Source of the DNA: Sipunculus nudus | Lineage: Eukaryota > Annelida > Sipuncula > Golfingiida > Sipunculidae | Length of the DNA: 64,000 bases | Assembly: GCA_026874595.1 (NCBI GenBank) | Contig: CM049311.1 | Location: 15,095,676 to 15,159,675 of the forward strand | Direction: 5' to 3' | Part shown: positions 14,032-29,000 of the stretch, piece after piece | Position numbering within the stretch: position 1 is the first letter of the stretch | How the letters are laid out: the number at the start of each line of letters is the position of its first letter | Made by a program: the position numbers and the translations under genes | Notes under the pieces: model-generated | Database searches by the model: none | What the model was told of the DNA's origin: nothing | What the model saw: only the letters and a program-made list of their open reading frames with translations

Positions 14032-17000
14032 GTCAGTACCTGTATCAGTGTACAGTAAAAATGCAGCTATAATGTGTTTATGTCAGTGTGTATGTATGCA
14101 GGGCTTAACATTAACGGGTAATCTCTTGCCCCGGGACAAGTAAAAGATACCGAAAATGGAGTAAGGGCAACCAAAAGTGGGCTTCTACTTTCCCAAAGGA
14201 TCAAGTCAAGTGGGTCCAACATAAACCTTAATGCAGAAGCCTTAATATTAACTCATCTTCAGTTAACCATTTTCTTCATTGGAGAAATGAAATCATATTA
14301 CAAAACATCATCATCTTAAATTACTTCTCCCTTAATCTGAACATTTACTAAAGAGAAAGAATATTAACAAAGAAATATTTGAACATGTTTATTGTCTAAC
14401 TTACAATTAAATAAGTAACATAATCATGTTACACACACTTTGTGTTTGTGCCTGCAATCACTGAATTTTATAGGGCAAGTAAAACTACATGCAGGGAAAG
14501 TAAAAGCTACATGTGATTTGCCTGACTGGGCTTTTACTTTTTATTACTACAAGTTAATGTCAAGCACAAGTATTTGTATGTGTGTTTGTCTGCTGACACC
14601 CTGCAGTTCCAGGGCCTGGTTGTTAAAAAAGGATATACCAAGTAGTACAGATTAGTCAGTTTTTATTTATTCTCGAATTATTAGATAAGACTTGGAGGGC
14701 ATGAATAGAGGAATTAGTCCAGGGTGAGTCCAGAATTACAGGGTGGCAAGACAGATACATTAATAAATTTGAACTTTCCTTTTTTTTTACATTTTCTTAA
14801 AGGAGATTATATATTGCTTTGCTTAGAGTAGGCATAGGATATTGATTCTGTACTTTCGACTATGAATTAAAAAAAAAATATGTAGCACTGAAATGCCTGT
14901 ATTTCCATTAAGGACCTTAAATTTGAATTCAGTGTTTCTAAGCTGTTGCCACTGTTTCTCAGCCTTGCCAATGAATCCAACAAGAAATACATATTTTTAA
15001 TATCACTTATATGTGTATCACAATACAAGTCTAAAAAATGTTACTTAGAAGATATATTCACAATTGTTTTGAACAAAATTTTTTTTTTTCAATCCAGTCA
15101 TTCTGTACAGTGTCTTTTGTTTATTTATCTTTTTTTGTTTCTCTCAGATATAATGTCACAGAGTTGCTTGTCAGCTGAGCACCATGACCCATGGATCCTT
15201 TTTTTTTATATTGGCCAAATTAACATAAATGCTTAGTCATGGTATTCCATATAAAATACATACTAAATATAATATAATTGTTTAGAAACCTTATTGCATT
15301 TGATGCCTGTCATTGAAACTTGATCCTTTGTGTGATATGCAGAAAAAGATCAAATGTGATAGTATTTAAAGTATGTGTTTATTTAATGTTTTTTTGTTCA
15401 GGTAATAAAGTGACTTTCAGGCTGACTTGCAGTGGTATTGGAAATATTATTCTACATTTACTAACCGGAATGTGCAATTTACATCTGCAATTATAATAAT
15501 AATAATAATAATAAATTCTAATTTACATTACTTTATTGTGCCTGTGCAAAAATCATTTGCAAGATTAAAACTGTAATTCATTATCTCAAAAGATTGTATG
15601 ATAATCATACAAAATTTTCTGTTTTTAAGTCTATCATCAGTCAGTCAACCTGGTGATCATCAATATCTATTTATGGTTTCTCACTTGTAAGGCCAGGACT
15701 GCTTTTAAGTCATTAACATTAATCATTAGAATTTAGATTTGAAAAAGTGACCATTCATTCAGTTTGCATATTTGCAGAGAAATATAATTAATTCATGATT
15801 AAAGTATACTGCATAAGCAGAAAAAATTGTTACAATTCATGTAAGTTAAATTGGGAAAAAATTTGGGAAATAAGGGGTTTATGACCGTGAAATGATTTTC
15901 CTCATAATGGGTTTCATTAAATATAATGATATATCTGCACTGACTTGGAAGTCCATTAACAGTGAGCACTATTGATTTATTTTATTGGTTCTACCTGACC
16001 TCTGAACAAATAAGTGACAGTGTTTTGGGAATCAATAATCTTACTGGGGTGACCTCTAGTCTCCATCTAAGGAACTAATGCCTCAGAATTGATGTACAAT
16101 ACCTGATATTATTGTTCTATTTGATACATTATAAGACAAAAAAAATAAAAGGTATGGTTCTCAGGCAGCACCCACTTCAATTTTAACTCCTGGCGTCAAA
16201 ATTTTTTTTTTTTATTTTCATCTTTCAAGAAGATAAAATAATACATTTTGATGAGATTTGCTTAGTTATGTGGTGCTTTTGCCTGTTTATATCAAAACAT
16301 ACAAAAGAAAGGTAAAATAAAATATGGTCTGCCCCTACTGGTTTCTTAAAAAAAATGCCTTAGAACCATACCTTTTTTTGGCCTTATATGATGTTTTTGT
16401 ATGAAACACATGTTTTAATTAAAATTTAAGTGCCTGTTACAACACAAAGATTGTTATCATTCTACAGAGCTGCACCTGTCATCAATTAACTGTATTCCAT
16501 TGAATGCTGTTTTTGTTTTCATTTTATTTTTCATTCTTTAAAATAACATATATGTAAAGTAGACATTTTATTGCAAATGTAATTAACAACTTATGACACC
16601 AGAATCCAGAATATGATTTAATTTTAATAAGTAAACATTCTTCACCAAGTAATAAAATGTAATTATTTTCTTGTTTCTACAAAGTTTGCAGGATTTGCCT
16701 GATATGGAAATTTGAATATGCTCATGAGCATCATCATAAACTATAAAATGAAATTTTATATTTAATACCAACCATAAAAAATTATAAAAAATGTTAATTA
16801 CCATAAGTTAACTGTAAATTTAAGATTTTTTATTGCCATTTATACACTTGAGGCATGTACTTAAAGGTGCGGAATATATTTTTATGAATTAAACTATATA
16901 CATTAGAATTATTACAATACAAATATTTAATGAAGTATTTCATTTTTCATAATATATTCAACTGATGAGTGTTCACATCGCATGAAAGTGATATTATAAA

Positions 17001-20000
17001 GAAATAAAAGATTATAAAGAAATTATGTTTGCTTTATAAGTCAGGCTGCAGTGAGAAGGGGCCCCGTCATGTTGCACATAACCTATAAATATGTTTACAA
17101 GGTCTGTGTTGTTTTAATACAGTAACACAATAGGTCTTTGACTTTATGAGGTACTTTGGTAGAGTGTAAATCCATAGTCTGGTGTCTGCACACCAGAAGT
17201 TAACAATCATACACAGCTAATACCAAACAGGCCAACCGGGGGGGGGGGGGGGGGGGCACTGTGTTAATCATTGCTGTGAGTCCTCGACACTTGGCAAATA
17301 GGCTCGTAACATGCCAGGACCTGTCCCAAACCATTGACAACGCTCTAACAGTCGGTGTGAATACATTACACAGTCAGTGGCTCAAAGTATGCCAGCTGCT
17401 CTCCAGGTAAGCTATCCAGCATTCAAATGGCAGCGTCATTAACTATTGTTTAGGTCCATAATCCTTTGCCTGAACTTTAAGTAGTTATGCTTTAAATCAA
17501 GCATGTATTTGGCTTATGGTGATATTGTGTGACGTTGCCTATAAGGAGTCAGGGTTTTATGTAGTAGTGTTGCACTTGGTAGGAATAGCAACCCCGGCTA
17601 AACTAAAGTAAACTTGGGCATTTGTGTACACTGGATTTATCACTCAGTATAATGATCTTATCAGAAGAAGAGAGGGATTTAAATTGACAATTCTGTATGA
17701 TGTGGCCCAGAGATCAGTGTATTCAATGATAGAAGGGCTATCTCTCTTATATAGATAACTCTGTGTGTTATCTCTGTCATACAGAATATTACCCAAAGCT
17801 GATAAACACAAGGTAGGGTAATAGCGGTCACTCTCTCCCACATATGTATACAAGCTTGTGATAAATTATTGACAGGTACACCTGGACGTGTCATGGTAAT
17901 TATTTAAATAGTGTTTAAATATATATAGGTAAAGGTAGGGAAATTCACATATGTGTGCACTAATCCACAGCATATTATGCATTATATATTATATTATATT
18001 ATATTATATTCTATTCTATTCTATTAAATTATATTATATTAAATTATATTATATTGAATTATATTATATTATATTGTATTATGATATATTATATTATATT
18101 AAATGTACCAGTATATCAATTACTTGAATTTGTTATTATGCATTTTATTATATTATATTATGTTTTATAATATTATTCTGTATTATTTTATATTATTCTG
18201 TGTTACATTGTATTATGTTATATTATTTGTAACAATAAGTTGTTTTCTATATTATATTATATTATATTATATTATATTATAAGACCACATGTAAATTACG
18301 TGAATAATATACTTGCTGTAACTGTAAGCTGTAACCCATAGATAAAAAATTTTCACATTATGCATATAAACTGTTAAAATTATGCATATCTGTGTGTATT
18401 ATTATCAAAGTGTTATATGGGATCTTCTCATCATATTTAATGTGTCAAATTTATCAGAATTTGTACAAATTTTTCACTTTATGGGTAAAACTTTATGGTG
18501 AAAATGGGTAGATTTTGTACCCTTTGGTTAATTTTTATATTTGTAAGAAAATACAAAACTCATACTTTTCATTTATTTTCAGGACTCAAATATAAACAGT
18601 GATTCTGAAAGTACAATAAAGGCATTGAAGCAGATAGTGAGAGACAGAGACAATCAAATTGATCAATACCGCACCAAAACGAGGCAGTTAGAGGATGAAT
18701 TAAACAGGTCATCAAGTCAGACAAGGTCTAACAATAGTGCGGTGAGTCAACAGTTACTGATAAAATCAACTCATAAACATTGATTTTAATCAAAATAAAT
18801 TTGTCACTTCTGGTTCAGATCTTGCCTCATCAAGATTTTATGCTTCAAACAAAGAAAACTTACTAGTAATATGGCATCTGTTATTTCCTGCTTTGTGAAA
18901 TGTCATAATGATTGTACATTCTACAAAGGGAGCCCAGTGTTATTTGGCAATATTTTTGTTCAAACATTTGCAGATCAGTCCTTAAAAGTAATCTTCAGGA
19001 AGGGTATCTATTTAAAAAAAAATAAATAAAAAAAAAATAATAATAAAACACACAGCAGGCAAATCTTTTGAGAAATCCATTACTTTTGTCCATCATTTCA
19101 CGTATAATTGAGAACAGCTTATTTAATTCAAGCTAAAGGAGCCCCTAGGGCAGCGGTTCTAAACCTTACCAACTAGAGCTGCTTGACGAGCTTAAAACAT
19201 CTTCAGTCAGTTAGTATTAGATTTACAATTCTGGCATATTTGTATACGGTTTGGAATTTTTTATCTTTCTCTGAGTGGTTGTCCTTCTAGCTATGATCAG
19301 TATTTTGTTTCCTGTCTGATTTAGCTTGAACGACGTGTTAATGAACTCATCAGAGAGAAGGAAAACTTACGAACAGAGGTGTGTCAGCTGCAGGAAGCCC
19401 TAGACACAGCCAGGAGAGCCCAGCCAGCTACAGAGAGAGGCCCAGCAGAAGACTCGTCTGACGCTGCTATAGGCAACTACAAACCAAATAACCCTCTAGC
19501 ACTCCAGAGAAAAATAGGTCAGTCAGCACTATTTTTCTGTCTCTTAAGTATAAGTGTTTTCAATCAGTGGCAGAATAGGGCGTTTAAAAAGAGGGATTGG
19601 GTAGGTGGGGTAAGGAAGTTTGGTGTTGAAGGGGTGGAGGGGGTCCTTCTGTGAATAGTGTAAAACATTATTGAAAAACGGATGTGGAAATAGGCAGTCC
19701 TTGAGTTTTTTGTTCTTTTTCTGACAGTTTTATCAGGTAATTTTCAGGGTTAATGATTTATTTGTAAGAAAACACAATTATCATGAAGCTTATAATGATG
19801 AAAAAGCAGAACATTTTTATCTTTGCAAGAATACATCAAAATGTGAAATTAAATACTGTGGTTGCCTTTTTGTTCTCAACGTTTTTATTTTCACGATATT
19901 CGCGAATAGGATATTTGCGATATTCGCGAAATGAAACCCTCGCAAAACATTCAAAATGAAGAAATCGCAAAATTTCGGCCTCGGGAATATCAAGCCAACC

Positions 20001-23000
20001 ACAGTATTGCTCGCCTAAGACTTAGTGATAATAATTCCAAATATACTGTTCTGACAGAAGTACAAATGCATTAATCAGGTGTCAAGCTAACCCAGACAGC
20101 TCACCCTCATTGCTGTTGACATTTTCATCATTATACTATTTTAGTATTTAAATTAGGCACTCATAAATAGTTAACCAATCATCACCATGTTACTGCAAAG
20201 GGATACTACTTAGAGCAGTTTTCTCTTACTGTAATCAAATCTGGTTTATTTTTAGAGTGGGACCATATAAAATCTTCTTGTTCGAATTTCAAAGGTTGAT
20301 AGTGAAGGTCATCTGTCATGCTTAGACTTGAATTTTAATTTGAAAATATCAATGTGCAAAAAGATAATGTCATAGGAAATTTAGAGCTGATGGTAGTATA
20401 TATCGCTGTCAGGGGAAATGAAACTTTGATCTTGGAATGATCCATACAGACCACTAATACACACTGACACTACAAACAATTGTGGTATTAGAGCCATACT
20501 AGCCACACTAAGTGCCCTTCAGACTGACAGCTGATTATCGTGAGTCTGGCAAGTCTCCACGATCCTCCTAGTACTACACAACGTTGGCATGATGTATATG
20601 TCACCATGGTGCGCTGTATAGTAGTACGGCAGTTTATCAGTGAACACATAGTGAGGTCAGAGTGTGGGATTATGGGATGTCAGTCAGTGTTACTTGTGTT
20701 GTGGTTATACTGAAGATCATATGTCATGATGTGAAGTAGGGTGATTTTAAAACGGGAATATAATACAAAGACCAGACATGGTATATGTATGTTACTGAGA
20801 TAGATTAGAGAGTTACTGTATCATGCATGAGCACATATTTCATGTTGCAGGATAAAAGTTGCCATGCCTTGAAAATAGAATAAACATTTGGGTGGAACTA
20901 TGCAGGATACCAGGCTGAGTTCCACCCCAATCCTTCTCCCAACTGTCCCCCAGCTCCCTCCCACTGAGTATAGTGGTGTGACACGAGAATAACTCGACGG
21001 ATACCACATTTATTCTGCTCAATACCAGAAAACACAGATTCAGTATCAGACACGAAAACAACAGAAAACAGTAATTCAAGGACGGAGTGTAGTAACTCCA
21101 CTACATCCCCGGGTCTTTACATTGATCTCAACCTAGTATTAGCAGTGATATAAATCAAGATCAAACAGAGACAGTTTTCACAACAATCACATATCAGTAC
21201 TCATATACATGATCTGACAAGTCACAGACTATTTTCAAGTTTACAAGGTGGGGAATACACATAATATGATTTGCCAAACCTAGACATATAGGAGACTTCA
21301 CAATTACCTTCTGTTGTGTGCTTAACTGACTGCAACATATAAACGTCTGATTCATACATTAAAATGGAATGCTACAGGCACTATCATGGTAAGTTACCAC
21401 AGTAGTCCTTAAAATAACTTGGACGATTTACATGACGTTTTGGTCTAACAGAAATGGATGGGTCCTTAGCTGACTGAACACTTGCATCGGCCAGCGATGC
21501 CGTGTCGTTTTCTTTGGCCTCATCCACGACTCCTCCATCTACCCGTTGTTCATGCTCGCTGGGTTTTGTTTCGGCATTTATCCGCTTGAAGTGGCTACTG
21601 TTTGGTGCTTTGACCTCACTGCCTTTTTGTGCGATGATCATAGATCCTTTTTTGGAAACCACCTCAAATGGTTCAGGATGGAAGTTTGGGATTGTTTTTC
21701 CTTTTGTTGTTACGTTTTTTAACAGAACCTTTTCTCCAACCTTAACTTTTGACTCTTAGATGTTTTGTGTATGTTCAGAGTTTTGTTTCATTATGGATTT
21801 TGATTTGCGGTCTTTCATTCTCATCTCAGTGTCATCAATCTGTTTGGATATTTCTGGTAATTTCGTTTTCAATGGGTAACCATTGAGTACAGTGGCTGGT
21901 GCACGTCCAGTGCTCCCATGAGGTGTAGCTCTGTAGCTGCGTAAGAATTTAAAGAGCTCCTGTTTCCACAGTTTCTCTTCGACTTGTGCACACTTGCATA
22001 CTTTGCCTATGGACCTCATGAATCTTTCTGCAGTACCGTTAGCTTCAGGCCAGTATGGGGTTATGCGGCGATGCTGAAATCCTGTGTATTCTGCGTACTG
22101 TTTGAATAGTTCGCTTTGGAATGGTGGTCCATTGTCTGTTTTCAGGATTTCTGGTATTCCACGGGAGGAGAAAAGTTTATCAAATAAAGGAATGATAGTT
22201 GTGGCAGCTAGACTGGTAACAATTTCAACCTCTGGAAACCGGCTATATTCATCCATGATTACTAGAAGATAGTGTCCTGAAGGGAGTGGACCATAAAAGT
22301 CTGCACATAACTGAGTCCATGGTCTCTCTGGAAGTTCAGTTATTTTCAGGCGTTCTCTGGGTTGTGAAACAGAGTTAGAATGGCATGCTGTACAATCACT
22401 GATTTCCTCTGTTACTTTAACATCAATCCCTGGGAACCAAACTTTTTCACGCAGGAGAGCCTTGGTGCGGTTTATTCCCTGATGTCCTTCTGCTTAACTG
22501 CTCTCTGATGCATGCTGGTAGGAAGAACAATGAGATTACCTTTTAGTAATATGCCGTCCGCGGTAACATCAAGTTCCTTGCTTACTTACTGCAATGATTT
22601 AAGGATCTTAAGATCAACACCTGGTTTCTGAGACAGTCCTTTATCTACTAAGAACCAACGCTGTTTCTGTACGAGTTCTTTTGCAAGCTGGAGGGTCTCA
22701 TCATGTCTGGTGGCTTGTACTACCTCCTCGCGAGTCATTGCCTTTGGGATGGCATGCTGAGCTATGAAGTTTATGTAATCCTCTGCGATGGATTCTTCAT
22801 GGCTGATGGGCCATGTGGAGTCACTAGGATGTCTAGAAAGGTAGTCAAACGGGTTATTTGCACCTTTCTTGTATTTGATGGTTATGTTATATGGTTGTAA
22901 TCGCAATGACCATCTCTCGAGACGCATTGTCAATCTAGCATTTGGTTTGCCGTATATGCTCAAGAGGGGCTGATGATCGGTTATGACAGTGACGTGGTTG

Positions 23001-26000
23001 CCAAATACATACAAGTGGAAATGTTCTAATGCCCATATCACAGCAAGAGCTTTGCTTCTACTTGAGCGTATCGTTGTTCTGTCTGAGTCAACGAGCGACT
23101 TCCGTATGCAACAACCTTGGTTTGGTTTTTGTTGTCTTGCTGAACTAGAATAGCCCCAAGACCAACTGGAGAGGCGATTACGATTAGTTAAGTTTCAAGA
23201 TTTGCATCAAAGTAGACCAAGACAGGTTCGCTGCCCAGAATTTGTTTAAGAGTAGCGAATGCGTCTTCCTGGGACTCGTCCCAGTGGGACTCGGTTTTCG
23301 CTTGTGTCAATTTCCTCAGTGGGGCAGTAATAGTGGAGTACTGTGGAATGAAACAAGAAAAGTAGTTCGTCATTCCAAGAAGGCTTTGCACTTCAGCTCT
23401 TGTGTTTGGTGTAGGCATCTTGTTTAGAGCCTCAACTTTCCTCGGATCAGGTTCAAGTCCGGCTTTTGAGAAGATCATGCCAAAAAATTCTATTCTGTGT
23501 TTGTTAAACTCACACTTATCTTTGTTGAGAGTGAGGCCATAGTGATCAATCTGTTCAAAGACCTGTCTAAGGGCACTGTCGTGGGCGTCTTGACTAGAAC
23601 CAAATACAATAATATCATCTGAGATATTCATGGCTCCAGAAATTCCGTCAATTACATGTTCGATAGCGTTTTGGAACATTTCACTTGCACAGGATATTCC
23701 AAAATTCAGTCTCTTGTACCGCCGGAGTCCTACGTACTAACGTGGGTAGAAAATGTGGTGATATACCGTGAATCCTGGTCTAAAAGTAACTGATGATAAC
23801 CTGATCTCAGGTCTAGCTTGCTAAATACTGATGATCCATTCAGACGGTTCTGAATATCATCTAACGTGGGGGCAGGGTGTCGTTCCCTAACAATGGCAGT
23901 GTTTGCAACTCGCATATCAACACACAGCCGCACTTCATTTGGTTTCTTTGGTTAAGGGGCTGCGACTAGTGGACTTACCCATGGGGTAGGGCCATCCACT
24001 CTCTCTATGATATCTAACTCCTCCAGACGTGATAACTCCTGTTCTACTTTCTCTCTAAGCTTGAATGGTATTCGCCTGTGGCGCTGAGCCACAGGGGAAA
24101 CAGACTTGTCAATATGGAATTTAACAGTGTATCCTTTCATACTACCAATACCCTCAAACAGATATGGGTTGTTTGCAACTAATTTCCCAGCAACAGAGTC
24201 AGTACTGAGTGAACATAGTACATGATCAGCAACCCTAAGTAAACCAAGTTTCTGACTGGCAGAATAGCTCAACAGACAACCATAACTCCCTGGCATGACA
24301 TAAAATACATCAGCAATACACTTGTTACCTGACACAGCTTGTGCATAAAACTTGCCTAGGGGCCTCAGCTTGTTTCCTCCATATGCATTGATAGACTCAC
24401 TATCTGAAACATGTACAAGGTCAACAACATCATTCAGTGATTGCATAAATGAACTTTCATCAATGACATTACTTGATGCAGCACTATCAGCAACAAATAC
24501 AATATCATGATTCAATATGTTAACAGTGAACTTGGGTGGTTTGTGTGAAAGTTTATTCACAGTGTTCTCACAGTCAATACTAAACATGTATTCTTCATCT
24601 GATGTATCACTGGTTGTGCTCTGTGATGTAACTTCATGTACAGTCCTGTGTGGGGGTCTCCAAAGGGGTCTTGTCCTTTGCTGTGGTTTGCCTGCTCTGA
24701 TGCTGATCTTGCTTTGCTGGACCAGTCGACCTGCATACCCAAGCGAAATGATTTTGTTTGTGACAGGCATTACAACATTTACCCCAGGCTGGGCAAGATT
24801 TCTGACCACCAGGGTGTGGATAGGAACCGCCACAGTTACGACACTGCGTCGATGTTGATGATCTTTGGCGTCGGTGAATAGTTGTCAATTTATTAACAGA
24901 TTTTTGGTGATGGTCCCCCTGTAGCTGCTTTTCAATATCTTTATTTTGTGCATCACAGTTCATGGCTGCGGCCAAGGTTTAATATGTCATCAAGGTCCAT
25001 GGATTCATCACTTAAGCCTTTCTTTCTTAATTTTGAATCATATGTTGTTTGAATGATGTGAGATTTTATCTCAGAGTCAACTTCTGTAAAGTTACAGTTT
25101 GCAGCCACTTGCTGCAATCTGGTGTGATAACTGTCTATTGTTTCTTCAGGCTTTTGTCTCATGCAGCGAAATAAAGCACGCTCATATTCCCGATTCACTT
25201 TGGGTTCAAAGTGGGCTGAAAGCTTCTCTTTGGCAGTTTTATAGTCTGTGCCACTATTTGGGAAAGTCTGAAATTTATCAAATGTGTTTTGGCCAACATG
25301 GTGCAGCAGCAGTGCACGTTTCTGCTTTTCGTTTGTTATGTTCAGCGCAGCTAAATAGTTTTCGAATCTAGCGAGCCATTTATTACATTTCTGGCCTAAA
25401 CCAGACTGTTCGTCACCGACCTCCGCATCAAAGGTGCAAATGGGAGACAAGTTGGGCAGAGACGAAGCCATTACAAACGTCTGATTGGATAAATCTGTTC
25501 TTGTTAAAATGTGCAACGTGCGCGGGCCAAGGTGGGCAATAATGTGTGTCCTGATTTTGCTTTCTTACTTGTGCGCCGGGTCGACAGTTTTTGGCGTATG
25601 CCGTATAGCGTACATGGGTTAGCTGTAGGTTCGTTTGAGCCGTACACATGCTTTTGATACACTGACACTTAGCTGTTAACCCGATTCGTCGCCATTTATA
25701 GTGGTGTGACACGAGAATAACTCGACTCGACGGATACCACATTTATTCTGCTCAATACCAGAAAACACAGATTCAGTATCAGACACGAAGACAACAGAAA
25801 ACAGTAATTCAAGTATCTGTAGTAACTCCACTACACTGAGCATAAAGAACTCAAAATTGGTGAAAGCCCTATAGGTAGACACTCGGAGCTTTGCTCTTAT
25901 ATGACAGTAATCAGTTATAAAATGAGGATCATTGTTGCTTTGTGCATACAAAACTGGAAATCCAGAATTCTATTAATAATACTAGTAGTATACCCATAAT

Positions 26001-29000
26001 TTTGACATGCAACCTGTGACATTTGGGTTTTAGTATATACGCAAAATGGCAGCCCCCATGAGCAGTTTTGTGAAACTGGGAGAAATAAACCTGTCAGGGT
26101 TTGATAAGGGTATGGGGATACTAGAATGAAAGTACCCTGAGGATAGCATCCAGGCAAGAATCTATCTGCAGAAAGAGTTTGGTGCCAAGGGAATGTGTCT
26201 TGACAAAGTTTAGAGTGGAATAATGTTTTTTCTGGACCACACCCAAATCCTCAAATTATAGCAGGATGTCAGTCTGATCTTGCAGTTACCTTCACCCTTA
26301 TTCAGGAGACAGTACAATGAGTGATTGACCCGTCTTGTAAAGAAAAGATAAATAAGCCCAAGATATTTTATTATTCAGGCAGAAGAAAAATGTAATTTAT
26401 TGATTCAACTTTCCCTTGAACAATACTGCAGGATTAAATTTGTTAATTTAAGAAAACTGAGCTTTAAGTGTTTACACTTTAGAGAAATGTGAACGGTAAA
26501 TGATTTACTTTTGCACTTCATTTTTAACCTCCTTTACATAAAAAAAACAGTTCATTGTGACCTCATTTTTTACATGGGATTTGCATCCAGCGAGATGCTT
26601 TCACATACTTCCGGGTTCATTCATTGACTCTAAAAGACACAAACTATTCTTTTCCATGCACTATTCCCTTGAATATATTTTTTTATCTTTTTTGTTTTAC
26701 ATCAGAGGAGTTGAAAAGTCAGATCCAGGATTTACAGGAAGCTAACGAGACTGCCGTGTCAAACCTGTCCCAGGCAGAGCAGGAACTCTCTGATCTCAAG
26801 GAGGAGAACGAAAACCTCAAACACGCTAACGAGATCAACCTCGGTGATCTCCAGAGAGAGAACACTCGTCTTAGAGAACAGGTAGAGCAGAACAGTCATG
26901 CATTATAACTTGTGTATCTAAAATTTTGATTAATTTCCCACATATAACAACATGACATTTGCAATGTTATAACCTGTGTTGTGTCATTTCAATTTTGATT
27001 GTACATAATTTATATAAACATGTGGTTTATTTTTCTATACTTACTATGCAGTAATTTGAAAATGTATTTTTTTCTCATTCATAATAAAAATAACATTACT
27101 GTATTGGTAATGGTTTCACATATATGCTGCTTTATGTGGATGACAGTGTCTTTTTTTGGAAGAAACATTAAAGTTTATTCAATATTCCCACAGAGAGAGA
27201 GAGAGCACACATGCAGCTGACACAAGTCCTTTGATATGGCAGAGAGCTACATGGCTAGATAAAGATTATCTTGCTCTATGTATGTTAATAATTTATGTGA
27301 AGCTTCAGTCACAGATTATCAGATATTATCTGTTGATACTACTTTATGTTATAAAGAGCACCATGACAGGTTTCACTGTTTGTTTGGTATAAAATCAATT
27401 TTGATATTTTGTAAAATTTTATTTCTATTGCTACTATCTCTGTTATGCTACCAAAAACTCACTATTTACATATGTTTTTTAGCTTAAAAGATCATCAGGA
27501 GAGGACGTGGACGCTATGATTTGTGAAGAAGAGTCTTATCTACGCAAAGAGCTGGGTCAGCTCAGAGATGATCTCCGGACATTGAGGGAAAAAAATTACA
27601 AGTTAAACGAGGATAACATAAGGTTACGAGAGAGACTGATGGACATCAGTGTATCAGACCGGTCATCAGAGCGCAGCAGGTCAGGAGAGAGAGGTGAGCT
27701 CTCATCAGTAATTGTAAATACAGAGGGAGTGTAAGCTGCCACTTAAATTATGCAAAATAGCAGGTTGGTTTCACAGGTTTCCTTGCTCCCCACATCAAAA
27801 ATTTGTATTTTGATTTTCAGTAGGGAGGTACTGATATTAAGCTTCTACAGCATTTCTTTCAAGATTATAAAATTAAAAAAATGAAAAATTGTTTATTTTT
27901 ATGTGTATTTACCTGAAAGCAAAACAGTGGTGTCCCCTAATAATATGAAATTTATAACCAAAAATATAATAAAAAAAGGTAAACAAAATTTCATTATGTT
28001 GTCACCTGATCAAATAAAATGTATACCAAACATTTAAGATACAAATGTAAACAGTCACCCTCCTACACTGATTTATAAAAAAAGTACCTTAGAGACCAAT
28101 TTTTTTTTGCCTTATCCATGTGAATATTCATAAGCTGCAGGGTCATCAGATAAGTCACCAGAATGTAGCAGGTCTTGATAGAGAGGTCAGAACTAAAGGA
28201 GTACTTGAATACAGAGGGGTACCTACAACTTCCATTATTGCTTTGAATATTCACAACATCACTTGGTTAATGCAGTAACACCTTTTTTTAAAATAAAAGA
28301 TTTAAACTTCAGGATGTATCGGATTATTGAAAATAGCCCCTTTACCTGCAGCCTTTGAGTTACTATTTCTTTTTAGTATTAAAAAAATCATTTACAGTTC
28401 CTTAATTGAATTAATGGCTTTGTTAATTGCAGTCTGAATACTACAGGAATAAAAAAAGGATGAAAATGTGGGATGAAGCACAGATATTTCTAGTTTTGCT
28501 CACACCAAACTGATGAAGACATGCTGCTGCCATCTGTTGGTGAATATTTCGGTACTAATACTTATACTAATTCGGTAATGCATCATATGACAGAACCAAG
28601 CACAATTGTGGTTTAGTCAGACATTTTTGACATCACATGGTGTGGCATTTCAGGGTATACAGCTAAGAGTGGGGTTGATGAGAGAGACAACTACAGGAGA
28701 GAAGAGAAATCAGACTGGATCAAGGATAGCCCGTCCAGGACAAGAGACCTAGAGATATCCAGATCAACCCACAGGTCAACTCTCAGAGGTAAGTCACTAC
28801 TGGATCAAGGATAGCTTATTCAGTACAAGCCACAAACTGAGCAAGCCAAAGGATGATCCACTTAATTGTGAAAACAAATTATGACCAAATAAAATCCAAG
28901 AGTACTGTATAATTCCTAACAGAAGTTGTGACTTGTAATAGGAAAACACATATTAACAAGAGTGTATAATGTGCCCATTATAAGTCTTCCAACCTCTGAC

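Larger units (their letters stand above)
14032..18582 (+). other. Intron between exons 1 and 2
   Basis: 4.55 kb bounded by gtcagt and ttttcag. It contains dispersed repeat copy 1, MITE copy C, an ATA microsatellite, the candidate alternative first exon and the TATAT satellite. Confidence 0.8.
20969..25835 (-). mobile_element. Ty3/gypsy LTR retrotransposon, antisense in the CAP-Gly intron
   Basis: A complete element: LTRs of 137 and 139 bp, a 5-bp target duplication CTGAG (20964-20968 and 25836-25840), gag with a zinc knuckle, then protease, reverse transcriptase, RNase H and integrase in that order, which is the Ty3/gypsy order. A primer binding site beginning TGGCGACGAATCGG (25694 downwards) sits 2 nt inside the 5' LTR. 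It lies antisense to the host gene in the intron between exons 3 and 4. Several stop codons and frameshifts break gag and pol, so it cannot move on its own. The two LTRs differ by a 5-bp and a 3-bp indel and a few substitutions, so it is not very recent. No envelope gene is seen. Confidence 0.95.

Noticed and set aside
11482-14058. Reading the big open frame as a stand-alone gene starting at 11482
   Set aside because: The first codon is GTG, the frame stays open upstream to a clear acceptor at 11428, and the last eight codons lie beyond a good donor at 14031. It is an internal exon.
21502-21759. Plus-strand ORFs inside 21384-25516
   Set aside because: They are antisense shadows of the retrotransposon pol and gag.
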